From the NCBI GenBank assembly GCA_947628555.1, contig CANRAI010000076.1, positions 1 to 5,303 on the forward strand: 5,303 nt of DNA. Direction: 5' to 3'. Position numbers and translations under genes: made by a program. Below the pieces are notes generated by a model that saw nothing but the letters and a program-made list of their open reading frames with translations, was not told the DNA's origin and ran no database searches. Source of the DNA: an uncultured Clostridia bacterium (GTDB lineage: Bacteria; Bacillota; Clostridia; Christensenellales; Borkfalkiaceae). Below, piece after piece: positions 1 to 5,303 of this stretch. Each line of letters opens with the position of its first letter. Positions within the stretch are counted from its first letter, which is position 1.

Positions 1-34
1 CGCCTGCAAGGATTATCGCTATCATTGTTCCCAT
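1..34 (-). CDS. rnfA: RnfA, electron transport complex subunit A (N-terminal 11 codons only)
   Basis: Only the first 11 codons lie in the window; they read MGTMIAIILAG and the gene continues past the left edge. The hydrophobic start fits the first membrane helix of RnfA, the integral membrane partner of RnfE; together they hold a [2Fe-2S] cluster inside the membrane. The call rests mainly on position: rnfA normally follows rnfE in Rnf operons (C-D-G-E-A-B). The ATG at 34-32 lies one base after the rnfE stop and has a GGAGG site 9 bases upstream. A second in-frame ATG at 25-23 is possible but lacks an equally good site. The diagnostic cysteine motif of RnfA is outside the window, so identity is inferred from context. 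Confidence 0.8.
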   Translation of the reverse strand, partial: MGTMIAIILAG

Positions 35-35
35 A

Positions 36-686
36 TTAAGCCGCCTCCGTGTTCAAAAGATTTTCGCGCGCAAGCCTATTTACCTTTACGCGCTTGTGCT
101 GCTCGAATAAATTCAGAATATATACAAACAGCGCAATGCTTATGCCGAAAATCAGGAAAGAGCCCGCGGGCGAAGCGAATATGCCTATTTTGAATTTCAT
201 AATCTGCAAGCCGAATATCGAGCCTTTGCCGAGAAATTCGCATACGATACCCATAACGGTAAGCGCGGCGGTAAATCCGAAGCCGTTTGCAAGTCCGTCA
301 ACCGCCGATTCGAGTACTGTGTGCTTATTTGCGAACGCTTCCGCCCTGCCGAGAATTATGCAGTTTACTACAATCAGCGCAAGGAAACCGCCCAAACTTT
401 CGTATAGGTCGGGCACGAATTTTTCAAGCACCATTCTCGCGAAGGTTACAAGCGTCGCTATTACCACAATGTAGCAAGGAATACGCACTTCGTTGGGTAT
501 TACGTTTTTCAAAAGCGAAATAAATACGTTCGAAAGGGTCAGAATCACCACAACTGTAAGTCCCATGCCCGCTGCGCTCGAAGCGGAGGAGATAAGCCCG
601 AGGGTGGGGCACGTTCCTAAAACCAACATAAAGGTGGGATTCTGAAAAATAAGCCCGTTCAGCGTTATATTTTTATACTTGTTCAT
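36..686 (-). CDS. rnfE: RnfE, electron transport complex membrane subunit E
   Basis: RnfE is an integral membrane subunit of the Rnf ferredoxin:NAD+ oxidoreductase, homologous to NqrD and RnfA. The 216-residue length is normal for the family. About six hydrophobic segments are visible, roughly at residues 14-35, 40-60, 69-88, 98-118, 132-152 and 174-195. Near the N-terminus NPTFMLVLGTCPTLG carries Cys26, and VNCIILGRAEAFA carries Cys109; these correspond to the conserved cysteines that, with their RnfA counterparts, bind the intramembrane [2Fe-2S] cluster. The C-terminal tail is basic and polar (about residues 197-216). The ATG at 686-684 overlaps the rnfG stop (TAATG) and has GGGAGG 9 bases upstream, so it should be translationally coupled. 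No truncation or frameshift is seen. RnfA is the main alternative name, but the LGTCPTLG form and the position between rnfG and the next gene fit RnfE. Confidence 0.95.
   Translation of the reverse strand: MNKYKNITLNGLIFQNPTFMLVLGTCPTLGLISSASSAAGMGLTVVVILTLSNVFISLLKNVIPNEVRIPCYIVVIATLVTFARMVLEKFVPDLYESLGGFLALIVVNCIILGRAEAFANKHTVLESAVDGLANGFGFTAALTVMGIVCEFLGKGSIFGLQIMKFKIGIFASPAGSFLIFGISIALFVYILNLFEQHKRVKVNRLARENLLNTEAA
44..48 (-). promoter_or_regulatory. Shine-Dalgarno site of rnfA
   Basis: On the minus strand GGAGG lies 9 bases before the ATG at 34-32, inside the last codons of rnfE. It favours this ATG over the in-frame ATG three codons later and implies that rnfA translation is coupled to rnfE. 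Confidence 0.75.
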
Positions 687-1726
687 TATACGTTACCTCC
701 CGTATAATCGTCGATATTGGCAAGCGCAAAGGCGCAGGCGTACGCGCATATGAAGTTGCTCTGCGTAGCGCCCGAAAGCACTTCGTTCATATTATCGCTG
801 TATTGACCGTTTGCCGTTATATTCTCGAAGTAAGCCAAATCCTTACCGGCAAAAAGCGTTCCGTCCAAAATTCCGGGGTTCATTTTATCTATATTATTTT
901 TGCTGGTAGAGCCGTTATCGATTATTGCAAAGCTTTCGATTTTCTTATCGGCATTTACGGCTATTTCAAAAGTAAAAGGATGCGGATATAGTCCCTCGGC
1001 TTTGTCTTTTGTAACTACGGTCAATTTTCCCGTTTCTTTATCAAAAGCCGTATTTTCCAAATCGATATACATAGAATAGGGTTTTGAAGTTTCTAGTTCC
1101 TCGCCAAAAAATGTTTCTTTGATAAAGCTAATTGCGCCGTTTACGGAATTATCTATGGCGTTCGAGGACTGCGTCGCCCCCGAAACTAGGTAGCCGCCGG
1201 CGGTGGAGAATACTTGGTCTTTGTATTCGCCCTTGAATTTCCCGAAAAATTCGTCGTTGAAGCGACCGTCGGCATATTCCTGCGAAGTGTTGGCAGTTAT
1301 GGAAATATTGTAAATTTCGGAAATTTTTCCGTCCTTTATCTCTACCGCTACCCAGCAGGTGACGGTGCCGTTGTCGTTTCCGCCTTTGCCGCGGGATTGT
1401 ACGAGGTAGTGGTTATGCGTTTTTCCGTCCTGTACTAATTCTATCCTGTACGCCGCGAGAATGTCTGCCTTTTCGAGGGAGACGGTCTCGGAAACGAGGC
1501 TTTTAGGCTCTTTAACCGAATCGTCTATTTTTACGTCGTCCATGCCGTAAATGGTGACTTCTGTGCCGCCGTACAGTTTTTTTATCGCGCGCTGCAATCT
1601 CTCGCCCTCGGTCACTTCCAAAAGCCCGTACATTATGGTCAGGAATACTCCGCAAACAAGCAATATGGAAAGCAGCGCCGCTATGCATTTAAAGGAAGTG
1701 CTTTTAAAAAACTGTTTTACCGTCAT
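686..1726 (-). CDS. rnfG: RnfG, FMN-binding subunit G, extended form with two FMN-binding domains
   Basis: RnfG is the membrane-anchored extracytoplasmic flavoprotein of the Rnf complex; a threonine in an S/T-G-A-T motif carries FMN through a phosphoester bond made by ApbE. Here a single membrane helix (about residues 13-35) is followed by a soluble region. A first FMN_bind-like domain (about 95-205) ends in SGATQSSNAID with acceptor Thr185. A second (about 218-336) contains PFTFEIAVNADKKIESFAI and ends in SGATQS with Thr321. At 346 residues it is well over the usual 180-220, and the extra length is about one domain. Both copies diverge from the canonical glycine-rich segments ahead of the motif. 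Cys327 and Cys331 form a CxxxC just after the second motif. The ATG at 1726-1724 abuts the rnfD stop, with AAAGGAGG about 8 bases upstream. Identity follows from the helix-FMN domain plan and its place between rnfD and rnfE; use of both flavin sites is inferred. Confidence 0.92.
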   Translation of the reverse strand: MTVKQFFKSTSFKCIAALLSILLVCGVFLTIMYGLLEVTEGERLQRAIKKLYGGTEVTIYGMDDVKIDDSVKEPKSLVSETVSLEKADILAAYRIELVQDGKTHNHYLVQSRGKGGNDNGTVTCWVAVEIKDGKISEIYNISITANTSQEYADGRFNDEFFGKFKGEYKDQVFSTAGGYLVSGATQSSNAIDNSVNGAISFIKETFFGEELETSKPYSMYIDLENTAFDKETGKLTVVTKDKAEGLYPHPFTFEIAVNADKKIESFAIIDNGSTSKNNIDKMNPGILDGTLFAGKDLAYFENITANGQYSDNMNEVLSGATQSNFICAYACAFALANIDDYTGGNV

Positions 1727-2779
1727 TTATTTGCCCTCCTTTTCAGCCTTGGTTTTTACGTAACCGAAAGGCTTTCTTATAAGATATTTGTCCATAAGCG
1801 GAACGAGGATATTCATTATAAGTATAACGAAAGACGCAACCTCTATTTTCGTAAGATAGCGCAGAAGCGCCAAAAGCACTGCGCCGACTATGTAGTAGCA
1901 AATCTGTCCGTAAAGCCCGCGGGGAGACGTCACGTAATCGGTGAACATAAATACCGCCGCAAACAGCACGCCGCCCGAAAGGATAGAGGGCAGGAACAGA
2001 GATATGTCGAATTTATATGTATCGTAGCTGAAACCCGTGAAAAGCACCGCGCATAACCCAAACACGGCTATGAACATAAGCGGCTGCCACCATTTGATTA
2101 CTTTACGTATGCAAAGATAAACGTAACCCAAAAGTATCGCCGCTTTGCAGGTTTCGCCTATGCAGCCCCTGACTCCCGTTCCGAGGAACAAATCGAGGTT
2201 TGAAAGCGCGCTGCCTTGTCCGTGCAGAAGATAGCCTGAAAGATTAGTGGCGTCGGAAAGGATTGCGCCTTCGGAAGCGGGGTCGAGAAGGGGACCGAAA
2301 ATGACTTTGCCGTAAACCGTAAGACTGAAACTTATAAACATGAATACCCTTGCGGCAGCGGCGGGGTTTACAAGGTTTTTGCCCGTGCCGCCGAAGAACA
2401 TCTTGACTATTGCTATCGCGAATATGCCGCCTATAATCACTTCGTACCAATTTACGGTAGCGGGAATTATAAGCGCGAGGATTAACCCCGTAACTACCGA
2501 AGTCAAATCAAACTGTTTAAGCCATTTTTTGCATACTTTGACGGCGTTAGCACACTTTTTCGCAAATCCGCCGTTGGCTATGAAATAGTAGCAAAACTCC
2601 GTAGCCACGCACGAAGCGACAGCAACCAGCTCCAAAACAAACGCCATGTATCCGAAAAATACAATTCCGGCAATGGCGGCGGGGGCGAGTGCTATGCATA
2701 CGTCGCCCATTATACCGCGGGTGGTTCTGCGCGACTTGACGTGAGGGGGAGTGGAAATCACTATTGTGTTGTCAATCAT
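1727..2779 (-). CDS. rnfD: RnfD, electron transport complex membrane subunit D
   Basis: RnfD is the large membrane subunit of Rnf, homologous to NqrB, carrying covalent FMN and taking part in ion translocation. The 350 residues have a polar N-terminus (PPHVKSRRTTRGIMGDV, a family hallmark) and about nine hydrophobic segments. Recognisable family motifs are GGTGKNLVNPAAAARVF (residues 130-146) and FTDYVTSPRGLYGQ (279-292). The expected FMN attachment site is SDATNL at 175-180, with Thr178 as acceptor; the second position is Asp rather than the common Gly. The C-terminus (about 333-350) is basic and presumably cytoplasmic. The ATG at 2779-2777 overlaps the rnfC stop as TAATG, with GGGAGG 9 bases upstream; the stop directly abuts the rnfG ATG. 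The length is typical and the reading frame intact. NqrB is the only serious alternative, and the adjacent rnfC, with two 4Fe-4S motifs, argues for Rnf. Confidence 0.96.
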   Translation of the reverse strand: MIDNTIVISTPPHVKSRRTTRGIMGDVCIALAPAAIAGIVFFGYMAFVLELVAVASCVATEFCYYFIANGGFAKKCANAVKVCKKWLKQFDLTSVVTGLILALIIPATVNWYEVIIGGIFAIAIVKMFFGGTGKNLVNPAAAARVFMFISFSLTVYGKVIFGPLLDPASEGAILSDATNLSGYLLHGQGSALSNLDLFLGTGVRGCIGETCKAAILLGYVYLCIRKVIKWWQPLMFIAVFGLCAVLFTGFSYDTYKFDISLFLPSILSGGVLFAAVFMFTDYVTSPRGLYGQICYYIVGAVLLALLRYLTKIEVASFVILIMNILVPLMDKYLIRKPFGYVKTKAEKEGK

Positions 2780-4086
2780 TATTTTTTACCTCCCGCTTTT
2801 CTCATTTCCGCTTTGGTCTGGCGGATAGCCTGAATAAGGGGACGTTTTGCGGGGCATATATATTCGCACGCGCCACATTCGATGCACGCAAGCGTATTTC
2901 CGTATTTTGCCGCCGCCGCAAAATCCCCCGCCGAAGCGTAAAACGCGGTATTCATAGGCATAAGGTGCATAGGGCATACGTCCGCGCACTTTCCACAGTT
3001 TACGCAGGGAGTAGGCTCGTAAGCGGCAGCTTCCTTTTCGTTCATAAGCAATATGCCCGAAGTCGTTTTATGCGTATAGACCTCGTAACTTGCAAGCGCA
3101 AGCCCCGTCATAGGACCGCCTTGAACAACCTTTTTGGGCTTTTCGTCCTCGGCGCCGCAGTAATCCACTATTTCGCGCACGCTTGTGCCAAGCCGCACCC
3201 ACATGTTTTTGGGATTTTTAACTGCTTGTCCCGAAACGGTCACTACTCTTTCGAGAAGCGGTTTGCCAAGCTCTACCGCCTCGCATACGGCGAACGCCGT
3301 AGCCACGTTCTGCACCACTACGCCGCTGTCGGCGGGAAGGGCGGGGGGAAGTCCTATTTTTCTGCCTGTCGTGACATACACAAGCTGTTTTTCGCCGCCC
3401 ATAGGGTATTGCTTTCTTAAAATCACAACTTTTATATCGTCGAACTTCTCGAACTTTTCAATACAGTCGGGCTTGTTCGCCTCAATGCCTATGATTATGT
3501 TCGTCACGCCCAACGCCTTTGCAATATATCTTGCGCCGCGCGCTATTTCTTCCGATTTTTCAAGCATAAGGCGGTGGTCACAGGTAAGATATGGCTCACA
3601 TTCGGCGCCGTTCAGAATAAGCGTATCCACGGGCGTTCTGGGCGACGCCTTGACGGCTGTGGGGAAGCCCGCGCCGCCTAAACCGACTATTCCCGCTTCC
3701 TTAATCCTCGTCTTAATTTCCTCCGCCGAGGGAGAGGACAGAGGGGGAAGATACGCCTTGTCGTCAAGTCCGTTGTTTTTAATAACTATAAATTTTTCTC
3801 TGCCGCCGTTCGCGCCCGTACCGTCGAACACAGCTTCCACCCTGCCGCTTACGCTTGAAAATACGTCGGACGAAATAGGTCCGTCCGCCGCCGCAATAAG
3901 CTGACCCATTTTGACCTCCTGCCCGACTTCTACAACGGGCTGCGCGGGTTTCCCAAGCGATTGCGAGGTGGATATGGTTACCGCTCCGGGGGCGGGCATG
4001 GTTTCGAGAGCCGCCGCCTGCGACAGCTCCTTACGACCGTGCGGATGCACGCCGCCGAAGTAGAATTTTCCTCTTACAGCTTTCAA
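2779..4086 (-). CDS. rnfC: RnfC, electron transport complex iron-sulfur/NADH-binding subunit C
   Basis: RnfC is the peripheral cytoplasmic subunit where NAD+ is reduced (or NADH oxidised), with FMN and two [4Fe-4S] clusters. Domains in order over 435 residues: an RnfC N-terminal barrel-sandwich domain (about 8-105, with GGVHPHGRKELS and SSVSGRVEAV); a complex I 51-kDa-like FMN/NADH domain (about 120-275, with GLGGAGFPTAVK at 135-146 and NGAECEPYLTCDHRLM at 159-174); an SLBB domain (about 283-330); and a double ferredoxin domain with Cys361, 364, 367, 371 and Cys401, 404, 407, 411. The long alanine/lysine-rich tail of enterobacterial RnfC is absent, as is usual outside Proteobacteria. The start is TTG at 4086-4084 behind GGAGG with a 6-base gap; no ATG fits the conserved N-terminus. 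The stop overlaps the rnfD ATG (TAATG). It is 36 bases downstream of gx. Confidence 0.97.
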   Translation of the reverse strand: MKAVRGKFYFGGVHPHGRKELSQAAALETMPAPGAVTISTSQSLGKPAQPVVEVGQEVKMGQLIAAADGPISSDVFSSVSGRVEAVFDGTGANGGREKFIVIKNNGLDDKAYLPPLSSPSAEEIKTRIKEAGIVGLGGAGFPTAVKASPRTPVDTLILNGAECEPYLTCDHRLMLEKSEEIARGARYIAKALGVTNIIIGIEANKPDCIEKFEKFDDIKVVILRKQYPMGGEKQLVYVTTGRKIGLPPALPADSGVVVQNVATAFAVCEAVELGKPLLERVVTVSGQAVKNPKNMWVRLGTSVREIVDYCGAEDEKPKKVVQGGPMTGLALASYEVYTHKTTSGILLMNEKEAAAYEPTPCVNCGKCADVCPMHLMPMNTAFYASAGDFAAAAKYGNTLACIECGACEYICPAKRPLIQAIRQTKAEMRKAGGKK

Positions 4087-4092
4087 TTTTTA

Positions 4093-4097
4093 CCTCC
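4093..4097 (-). promoter_or_regulatory. Shine-Dalgarno site supporting the TTG start of rnfC
   Basis: GGAGG on the minus strand lies 6 bases before a TTG codon at 4086-4084. The protein from this TTG begins MKAVRGKFYFGGVHPHG and reaches the conserved GGxHP motif at the expected distance. No in-frame ATG lies between the site and that motif, so the TTG start is preferred. Confidence 0.75.
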
Positions 4098-4117
4098 GGT
4101 TTTTAATACGTATAAAA

Positions 4118-4130
4118 CAGGCTCAGCCTG
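4118..4130 (-). terminator. Possible weak hairpin/attenuator between gx and rnfC
   Basis: On the minus strand the sequence CAGGC-TGA-GCCTG can form a 5-bp, GC-rich stem with a 3-base loop, preceded by an A-run and followed by TTTTATA. The loop is the gx stop codon. This resembles a very short intrinsic terminator. The stem and the four-T tract are weak, so if functional it would more likely allow substantial read-through into rnfC, or protect or process the mRNA. It may also be chance. Confidence 0.3.
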
Positions 4131-4680
4131 ATTTTTCACGATAGTTCTTTCCTTCCCTGATTACTTTTTCGAATACGCTTATGGGCATTTTTTTGAATAC
4201 AAGCTCGACGGCAACGCCCACGACCGCGCCCGAAGCCGCGCCGATAAGCGCTATATACGGCATATACCCGAGCATCAGCGCAGAGCCCGTTAAGAGTATG
4301 AAAACAAGGTTTTGCGTTATGTTATGGGCAACCGCGGCGGCTACGGAGACAGCCATAACCGAGACGCGCGGGTGCACGGCGTATATCAGCAGCGAGGAAA
4401 CGCCCATCGAAACCATTCCGCCCGTGAATGAATATAAAAGAGCGGCGGCGTTCCCCGCGAATAACGCCCCCAAAAAGGTGCGCGCCGCCACGACGGCGAA
4501 CGCTTCCCACGGGGAATACATGATAAGCGCTATGAAAGAAAATATATTTGCAAGCCCCGCCTTTGCCCCGGGTATTCCCATAGAGGGCAAAAGGCTTTCT
4601 ATGATGAATACTATAAGCCCCAGCGCCGTAAGAATGGCAAGAACCGCAAGCTTTTTGGCGGCAAAAGCCTTGTCTTTCAT
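4123..4680 (-). CDS. Gx transporter family / heptaprenyl diphosphate synthase component I-like membrane protein
   Basis: This is a small hydrophobic protein of 185 residues with about five or six membrane segments. It resembles the family annotated as 'Gx transporter' or 'heptaprenyl diphosphate synthase component I' (Pfam Hpre_diP_synt_I), which is ECF-S-component-like. Recognisable stretches are ESLLPSMGIPGAKAGLANI (residues 28-46), RTFLGALFAGN (67-77), YSFTGGMVSMG (83-93) and AHNITQNLVF (118-127). The prenyl synthase name is probably misleading, since no partner synthase gene is visible; members are often found beside rnf genes in Clostridia. Its substrate is unknown, and a role in supplying the complex with a flavin or quinone-type molecule is only inference. 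The ATG at 4680 is preferred over an upstream TTG at 4701 because the -10 box at 4690-4695 lies between them. No Shine-Dalgarno site precedes the ATG. It is the first gene of the operon. Confidence 0.82.
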   Translation of the reverse strand: MKDKAFAAKKLAVLAILTALGLIVFIIESLLPSMGIPGAKAGLANIFSFIALIMYSPWEAFAVVAARTFLGALFAGNAAALLYSFTGGMVSMGVSSLLIYAVHPRVSVMAVSVAAAVAHNITQNLVFILLTGSALMLGYMPYIALIGAASGAVVGVAVELVFKKMPISVFEKVIREGKNYREKSG

Positions 4681-4689
4681 AATAAAACA

Positions 4690-4718
4690 ATTATACAACA
4701 ATATAAAAAATACGTAAA
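4690..4718 (-). promoter_or_regulatory. Sigma-A-type promoter for the gx-rnf operon
   Basis: On the minus strand a perfect TATAAT (4695-4690) lies 17 bases downstream of TTTACG (4718-4713, 4 of 6 matches to TTGACA). The region upstream is rich in A and T tracts. A start site about 7 bases beyond the -10 box would fall near 4683, only about 3 bases before the gx ATG, predicting a nearly leaderless mRNA. It is the only good promoter seen for the operon in this window. Confidence 0.65.
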
Positions 4719-4759
4719 GAATTTTTCCCGCCGAAAATTAAAAAAATTTACTTGATATG

Positions 4760-4788
4760 ATAAATAATTTCTTGACTTTGTTATTTAT
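4760..4788. repeat. 8-bp inverted repeat flanking the aminopeptidase -35 box
   Basis: ATAAATAA (4760-4767) and its exact reverse complement TTATTTAT (4781-4788) are separated by 13 bases that contain the TTGACT -35 element. The half-sites extend imperfectly outward to ATGA and TCAT. It could be a repressor operator, but such A/T-only repeats also arise by chance in AT-rich spacers, so this is tentative. Confidence 0.25.
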
Positions 4789-4801
4789 TGTCATTTATAA
4801 T
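4772..4801 (+). promoter_or_regulatory. Sigma-A-type promoter for the M18 aminopeptidase gene
   Basis: TTGACT (4772-4777, 5 of 6 matches) is followed after 18 bases by a perfect TATAAT (4796-4801). Transcription should begin near 4808, giving a leader of about 19 bases that contains AAGGAG (4812-4817), 9 bases before the ATG. It diverges from the gx-rnf promoter, with about 50 bases between the two -35 boxes. Confidence 0.8.
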
Positions 4802-4826
4802 TCTATCGGATAAGGAGATTTACATA

Positions 4827-5303
4827 ATGGAACTTAAATACACTCGTAAAAATGTTTACAAAGAGGCGGACGGCAAGGAGCTGGAAGCCATCTACGGCTA
4901 TGCCGAAGGCTACAAAAAGTTTCTCGACAACGCCAAGACCGAACGCGACGCCTGTGTGACGGCGGAAAAGCTTGCCATTGAAAAGGGATATAAGCCTTTC
5001 TCGTTCTCCGAAAAGCTGAAAGCGGGCGACAAGCGTTATTTTATCAACAGACACAAGAACATATTCCTCATCAAGGTCGGCACAGAGGACGTTGCGAAAC
5101 ACGGCGTGAGAATTATGGTAGCGCACGTGGATTCGCCCCGCCTCGACCTTAAACCCAACCCCGTATTCGAGGACAGCGGTCTGTGCTATTTCAAAACGCA
5201 CTACTACGGCGGCATCAAAAAGTATCAGTGGCTTTCTATTCCCCTTGCGCTGCACGGCGTAGTAATGACGCCCAATGGCAATCGCGTGGAGGTCTGCGTG
5301 GGC
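4827..5303 (+). CDS. M18-family (aspartyl-type) aminopeptidase, N-terminal part
   Basis: This is the first 159 codons of a cytoplasmic zinc aminopeptidase that removes N-terminal residues from peptides; full members have roughly 430-470 residues, so about two thirds lie beyond the right edge. Family signatures are MVAHVDSPRLDLKPNP (residues 97-112), where His100 is a predicted zinc ligand and Asp102 the residue next to it that shapes the metal site, and HYYGGIKKYQWLSIPLALHG (125-144), very characteristic of clostridial M18 enzymes. There is no signal peptide. The start is ATG with AAGGAG 9 bases upstream and its own promoter. It is divergent from the rnf operon and no functional link is apparent; it probably serves general peptide turnover. 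The remaining metal ligands and the C-terminal half cannot be checked here. Confidence 0.92.
   Translation, partial: MELKYTRKNVYKEADGKELEAIYGYAEGYKKFLDNAKTERDACVTAEKLAIEKGYKPFSFSEKLKAGDKRYFINRHKNIFLIKVGTEDVAKHGVRIMVAHVDSPRLDLKPNPVFEDSGLCYFKTHYYGGIKKYQWLSIPLALHGVVMTPNGNRVEVCVG

Noticed and set aside
2764..3420. Open frame of 218 codons on the plus strand
   Set aside because: It is antisense to rnfC and the start of rnfD; its product is low-complexity and rich in Arg, His and Phe, with no family features.
3185..3904. Open frame of 239 codons on the plus strand
   Set aside because: It is antisense to rnfC, whose minus-strand frame has complete domain motifs. The length is explained by GC-rich codons leaving few stops on the opposite strand.
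4681..4701. N-terminal extension of the Gx protein from a TTG codon at 4701
   Set aside because: The extension would translate through the TATAAT box and has no Shine-Dalgarno site. The ATG at 4680 gives a family-like N-terminus.
4181..4717. Open frame of 178 codons on the plus strand
   Set aside because: It is antisense to the gx gene and reads into it from the wrong side. The minus-strand frame is the one with membrane segments and family motifs.
4720..4739. Imperfect inverted repeat (AATTTTTC ... GAAAATT) just upstream of the gx -35 box
   Set aside because: The arms differ in length by one base and are almost entirely A/T, the centre is only five bases, and no regulator site is recognised. 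It is probably a chance or UP-element-like A/T tract.
4803..5255. Open frame of 150 codons on the minus strand
   Set aside because: It lies antisense to the M18 aminopeptidase, whose plus-strand frame has clear family motifs, a promoter and a Shine-Dalgarno site. The antisense translation shows no recognisable domain.
1..5303. Search for CRISPR arrays, tRNA or rRNA genes, insertion sequences, riboswitches and long repeats
   Set aside because: None was seen by eye. Coding density is high, and the only intergenic region above 100 bases (4681-4826) is accounted for by two promoters.

Overview
The window is mostly a minus-strand Rnf operon (ferredoxin:NAD+ oxidoreductase, an ion-pumping membrane complex), with the start of an unrelated plus-strand peptidase gene at the right end. 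Purine-rich Shine-Dalgarno sites (GGGAGG, AAGGAGG), tight gene packing, a clostridial-type Rnf gene order and a clostridial-type M18 aminopeptidase all suggest a Clostridia-like Firmicute, perhaps an uncultured gut lineage. The taxonomic inference is moderate and no species can be named.

Layout in minus-strand transcription order (right to left): a Gx-family small membrane protein (4680-4123), rnfC (4086-2779), rnfD (2779-1727), rnfG (1726-686), rnfE (686-36) and the first 11 codons of rnfA (34-1, cut by the window edge). From rnfC onward the genes overlap by one base, abut, or sit one base apart. Each Shine-Dalgarno site lies inside the last codons of the gene before, which is the pattern of a translationally coupled operon. 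rnfB, and any apbE flavin transferase, would lie outside the window.

The divergent intergenic region (4681-4826) holds two convincing sigma-A-type promoters. The minus-strand one sits so close to the gx start codon that the transcript should be nearly leaderless. The plus-strand one drives an M18-family aminopeptidase (4827 to beyond the right edge).

How the genes work together: from knowledge of the family, RnfB takes electrons from reduced ferredoxin. They cross the membrane through the RnfA/RnfE iron-sulfur site, pass through covalent FMN on RnfG and RnfD, and reach NAD+ through RnfC, coupled to Na+ or H+ export. The sequence shows the expected cofactor residues in C, D, G and E.

The main oddity is RnfG. 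It is 346 residues instead of about 200 and carries two SGATQS flavinylation motifs about 136 residues apart, so it appears to contain two tandem FMN-binding domains. I do not see a wholly new system here; the rest is a recognisable Rnf operon with a few unusual regulatory details.
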